A stretch of DNA of 64,000 nt from an uncultured Christensenella sp. GTDB lineage: Bacteria > Bacillota > Clostridia > Christensenellales > UBA3700. The stretch covers positions 59,480 to 123,479 of the forward strand of contig CAJTVJ010000003.1 of assembly GCA_910579785.1 (NCBI GenBank), read 5' to 3'. Below are positions 61,501-64,000 of the stretch, piece by piece. The notes under the pieces were generated by a model. The model had not been told where the DNA came from. It made no database searches and saw only the letters and a list, made by a program, of their open reading frames with translations. The translations under genes and the position numbers were made by a program. Position 1 is the first letter of the stretch. Each line of letters begins with the position of its first letter.

Positions 61501-64000
61501 GATCTTACGGTATTTGCAACTTACGTGGGCAGTAAAGGCAGCGTTGAGGTGACGAGAGAAGTAGCGTTGACATGGGATCAGTATAAGGACGATATACAAT
61601 ATCTCTCAACGACAGGCAGCGTATTGCACGTGGTCGAGGGAGGATATGAGATAGAGGTCGGCTATACGTTTGGCGGCAATAGACTGTTTGATAGAATCAA
61701 GATAGAGGTGTCGCCTATCGACGTGTCTGATAGGGCTGACGGACTTAACTTTGGAGACTATGAAGGCGAGTTGGTGTTTGAGTATGAAGAGGGAGTGGCG
61801 CACAAAGTAAGAGAGATATCCAAAGCGGAGTACCCTGTGAATTTGCAAGGCATATTGAAAGACATAAAGTACACCTATTCATTGGGTGGCAGAGAGATAG
61901 ACCAAAGTCAAGTAATAGAAGTCGGCGACTATACCGTCATTGTAGAATTTGTGACGGATAGCGATTATATAATAAGAAATAAAGAGTTGAGTTTGAAGAT
62001 AAGACAGTTGACCGAAGTAAAGATTGAGTGGTCGACGGACAGCTTGCAATACAGAGGCAAAGGACAGCACCCTGAGGCAAAAGTATATTATGCGGACGGA
62101 AGCGGAGAAGTACTCGGCGCGACGGTACTTGGATATGAGGGCGACGTAGACGCAAAGGACGTAAAAGAGGGGTATAAGGTAAGAGTAAAACTCGCAAGCA
62201 ACTATAAGATAGTAGAGGGGGAGGAGTGCGAATTTGGCATAACAAAGGCGATACTTGAAGTGCCTACGTTCAACGGCGGACTGACGTACAACGGAGAAGA
62301 ACAGAGCGTGGCAGGCGCGCTGAGCGGATATGACGATATACTTATGGAGATAGTGACGGGCGGAAGCGGAAAAGCCGTGAATAAGTATTTTGCGACGATA
62401 AAGCTAAAAGAGCCCAACAACTGCTCATGGGCAGACGGCGGAGTGACGAATAAACGTATCGAGTGGAAGATAGAGAAGGCGCAGTTGATACTTGAATGGG
62501 ATGAGTGGATGTTTGAGAGCGACGGCAACAGCGGATATGCTCCTAAGATATCTGCGATAGCCGACGGCTTGGCGAGCGGAGACAGCGTGGAAGATATCAA
62601 TGCCGCGTTTACGTATAGGATATATGACGAAGACGGCAATGAAATAACGGCAGGTATGGCGACTGAGATAGGATCGTATAAGATAGTTGTGTCGCTGAGC
62701 GGAGAGTTGGCAAAGAATTACGATATAGACGAAGTCAGCAAGGAGTGGGATTTTGTCGTCAGCAAAGAGGGAATGACCGTGTTGACGATAGAATGGGACG
62801 AGACGGAGTTTTTGCAGGATGGCAACGTACATTATCCAAAGGCAACGGTAAAGGACAGCAACGGCAATACGCTGACAGAAAGTCAGATAGCCAATATTTT
62901 AAAGTTCAGCGATGGATATAAGACGCACAGCGAATTGGGAACGTATAGAGTGACTGTGAGCTTGCTCGACAGCGAGAAGTATCTTATACGTTCAGGCGGA
63001 GTATGCGTATTTAAGATAGTCGACGAGAATGGATATGCGCCAGAAGAGAAGCCCAGCGTACCAGGCGGCGACGTACCAAGCGGCGATATAGGCAGCGGAA
63101 ACACACCTGGCGGCAACGGCGGAGCATTGGACGAGTTGTTGGAAAAGCTCAAAGGCATGCCGTTGTGGCAAATGATAGCCGGAGTGATAAGCATATTGTT
63201 GATCATAATATTTATGAGCAAAGGTATAGGATATGCAAGCAAGGCAAAGCAGAGCAAAAAGATGGCTGAGAGCAAGTTTAAGACGTACTATGCAGGTACG
63301 TTCCTAGGATTGGCATTCGGCGGCTGGACGGCGATAGCGTGCGTACTTATGGGCTTGGCGGTATTAAGCTTGGTATTTATGATATTGGAGAAGAATAGAT
63401 ACAATAAGGCGTTGATATCTTTTGAAGAAGCCAAGGACGAGTATGAGCGAAATCGCGCGGATATAGAGGCAAAACGCCGAGACGAGAATATGCAAATGAT
63501 GTTTATGCACATGATGGGCGGAAACAACGGCGGACAGGGCGGCTACGTACAGCAAGGACTAGGAGCGGAAGAGATGCGAGGGCTGATAAGCGAGACCGTG
63601 ACGGCACTGCTCCCAGGTATGCAGCAGATGTTGCCGCAGCAGGCGTCCGCAAATGACGAAGTAGTGCAAAAACTAATCGAGCAAAACGAAAAACTTATGC
63701 AGGACAACGCGAGAAATCAAGAGACGATGCAATCGCTTATGCAACAGCTTGCAGAAAAGCCTGCCGAAAAGATAATTGAAAGAGAAGTTGCAGCAAGCAA
63801 CGTCAACGATGAACTTGTAAATAAACTTATTGAGCAGAATGAAAAGTTGATGCAGAAGCTTGCCGAGCAGCCGGAGCGCATAGTTGAAAAAGAGGCGGTT
63901 GCAAGCAATGTCAATGAAGACCTTGTCAATAGATTGATAGAACAAAACGACAGACTTATGCAAAGACTTGCCGAGCAACCTGCGCAACAGGTAGTTCAAC
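58582..64000 (+). CDS. Giant multidomain surface protein (3' end outside window)
   Basis: The frame is open from ATG 58582 to the window end, over 1806 residues. Order: signal peptide (~8-27); a Gly/Ser-rich region (~28-450) with GLUG-like repeats (SGVGALIGF, SGMVGF, TGGFIGEL); a Listeria-Bacteroides (InlB B-type) repeat (~480-558, ending DVTLYAVWG); Ig-like strands; a second such repeat (~865-950, YKVTFDHNNGSG ... GWYFD); MBG-like beta-domains (~1094-1475); a Pro/Gly linker (~1494-1514); two membrane helices (~1527-1545, ~1572-1602) with a Lys-rich loop; then a long coiled coil with repeats of LIEQNxKLMQxLAEQP (from ~1694). It is an adhesin-like protein tethered by C-terminal helices rather than by LPxTG sorting. 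The first ~450 codons are clearly more AT-rich than the rest. AGAGAAGAGAG precedes the start. Confidence 0.85.
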   Translation, partial: MKKVRHTRAALLIIGLVMAVALSSIVVAVGDIDCIIKSNDLNITSTARVTEENAGDLRNFANGTKYVFTDATKVTAFRAGTVESDMTTIVVDTNEVLGTQFNPYVITTVDEWNLFTQKMEKDSTHGKAQYFTLGSDIDFKDQEFHPVRFFNGTFYGIGNSLKNISCNEWKYWDGTQYISIGTTVNGFGVFCKTENATIADVIIDNYNYANMPQVSFDASRASGVGALIGFSNTADNVLNCHTLGTIEMGSQFNIKCAAASGMVGFRPSNGTNTVLLIYRCSSKVNVNAIGTGIIMTGGFIGELYRNVTAHIYDCVANVENTTASKAYIHSSSAVGWEEQGSTLIIENFIASINIASNQLNYSGSLAGIMSTAIFTNIYVDGQIGTENKLPYPIVGGSKKISSGVSNVNTVKPDGTSYAKLYGEDSLAGYPGGAEPNEYRSKDLMLSIAKNDVGSLLPSQIWDADKIGGSYDPDNSPVRNYLVATVTFKNLLSEDNEEALDLPVDDYLKGDALPTPESSDIKENHVFLGWTNDKSGSSEPFDTLPSGLFGDVTLYAVWGVPEGYAATYIKDSLAADKTLIEYDGVESITLTATVSNSGSALNNSPKTTYKWKQGEKDKATNTNGKLSIKNVLDSGEYKYEYEIRDGREPLWSYSATSSDTQTVTIEKGKLSSMKIEGFKIDEDTVPYYGMNISDVKFAVTLKNKADKEVVQEKAEWSNKLYRVVKGNNSAEIVIFPMDKDNYEESGYRFTVTFESQSLKMIFDIPDLSDRLEHEIQYNNNYGANTIISYFQEEYLDAMTNRWDESIVDSLLNSSYAPYLRVHEEGNDEKPYAPITLDSSGKALFSESLTDVQHEVVIDVKMEVVKYKVTFDHNNGSGTVEEKQYSYGQFLGDEPKQPTVPDGELFVGWYFDTVDKDNKPISRPWRFKPEGQEEPDRVVGNTTLTAEYIKPNELRSIEVIATASQFKALQSIKEGDLTVFATYVGSKGSVEVTREVALTWDQYKDDIQYLSTTGSVLHVVEGGYEIEVGYTFGGNRLFDRIKIEVSPIDVSDRADGLNFGDYEGELVFEYEEGVAHKVREISKAEYPVNLQGILKDIKYTYSLGGREIDQSQVIEVGDYTVIVEFVTDSDYIIRNKELSLKIRQLTEVKIEWSTDSLQYRGKGQHPEAKVYYADGSGEVLGATVLGYEGDVDAKDVKEGYKVRVKLASNYKIVEGEECEFGITKAILEVPTFNGGLTYNGEEQSVAGALSGYDDILMEIVTGGSGKAVNKYFATIKLKEPNNCSWADGGVTNKRIEWKIEKAQLILEWDEWMFESDGNSGYAPKISAIADGLASGDSVEDINAAFTYRIYDEDGNEITAGMATEIGSYKIVVSLSGELAKNYDIDEVSKEWDFVVSKEGMTVLTIEWDETEFLQDGNVHYPKATVKDSNGNTLTESQIANILKFSDGYKTHSELGTYRVTVSLLDSEKYLIRSGGVCVFKIVDENGYAPEEKPSVPGGDVPSGDIGSGNTPGGNGGALDELLEKLKGMPLWQMIAGVISILLIIIFMSKGIGYASKAKQSKKMAESKFKTYYAGTFLGLAFGGWTAIACVLMGLAVLSLVFMILEKNRYNKALISFEEAKDEYERNRADIEAKRRDENMQMMFMHMMGGNNGGQGGYVQQGLGAEEMRGLISETVTALLPGMQQMLPQQASANDEVVQKLIEQNEKLMQDNARNQETMQSLMQQLAEKPAEKIIEREVAASNVNDELVNKLIEQNEKLMQKLAEQPERIVEKEAVASNVNEDLVNRLIEQNDRLMQRLAEQPAQQVVQ

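Overview
The window looks like chromosome from an uncultured, host-associated anaerobic Firmicute, most likely a gut Clostridia-type lineage. Evidence: strong Shine-Dalgarno sites, consensus TTGACA-N17-TATAAT promoters, an anaerobic ribonucleotide reductase (nrdDG) under a NrdR-box-like site, NADP-type glutamate dehydrogenase, formate-tetrahydrofolate ligase, ammonia-dependent asparagine synthetase, and many genes for host or mucin glycans. The lineage call is inference; no rRNA is present.

Layout. 0-2 kb: two tandem GH30 glycosidases, the first cut by the window edge. 2-4.2 kb: two P-loop CobW-type genes, one His-rich and one apparently fused to a YcgQ-like domain. 4.3-7.6 kb: nucleotide metabolism (dut, nrdG, nrdD). 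7.9-8.2 kb: a cluster of dispersed palindromic repeats. 8.4-14 kb: ClC antiporter, ABC-F protein, small membrane protein, gdhA. 14-16.9 kb: a membrane protein with a very long Lys/Ala/Thr repeat tail, and a lone serine recombinase divergent from an XRE regulator. 17-18.3 kb: exported sialidase-like protein.

18.3-28.5 kb is an accessory island: a phosphotransferase-like gene, a degraded gene, about ten small detoxification/resistance-type genes (GNAT-YoaP, GyrI-like, nucleotidyltransferase, DJ-1, GNAT, tautomerase, metallo-beta-lactamase fold, PEBP, Vat/CatB-like acyltransferase, alpha/beta hydrolase), and a very AT-rich P-loop/deoxycytidylate deaminase resembling AvcD-type phage defence proteins. 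Two long hairpin repeats and three copies of a roughly 30-bp repeat partition the island, and it abuts a tRNA-Val gene.

28.8-42.2 kb: a 3-hydroxyacyl-CoA dehydrogenase-like gene, tRNA-Gly, an L-fucose operon (fucI, double-domain aldolase, kinase), two paralogous lipoproteins, an SGNH hydrolase, rsmI, then a TetR regulator, a GH110-like alpha-galactosidase and a flavin oxidoreductase. 42.4-52.9 kb: housekeeping (fhs, glnS, asnA, exonuclease, rRNA methyltransferase, 2-hydroxyacid dehydrogenase, aminotransferase, mutarotase). 52.9-56.8 kb: sialic acid catabolism (leaderless-secretion sialidase, nanE, nanK, nanA). 56.9-57.7 kb: an Mrp-type ATPase. 57.8-58.4 kb: a second repeat cluster. 58.6 kb to the end: a very large surface protein (over 1800 residues, open at the window edge) whose promoter lies between 22-bp inverted repeats, as in phase-variable invertible promoters.

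Together the sialidases, GH110, GH30, fucose and Nan genes describe a cell that harvests terminal sugars (sialic acid, fucose, alpha-galactose) from host glycans, with a large, possibly phase-variable surface protein.
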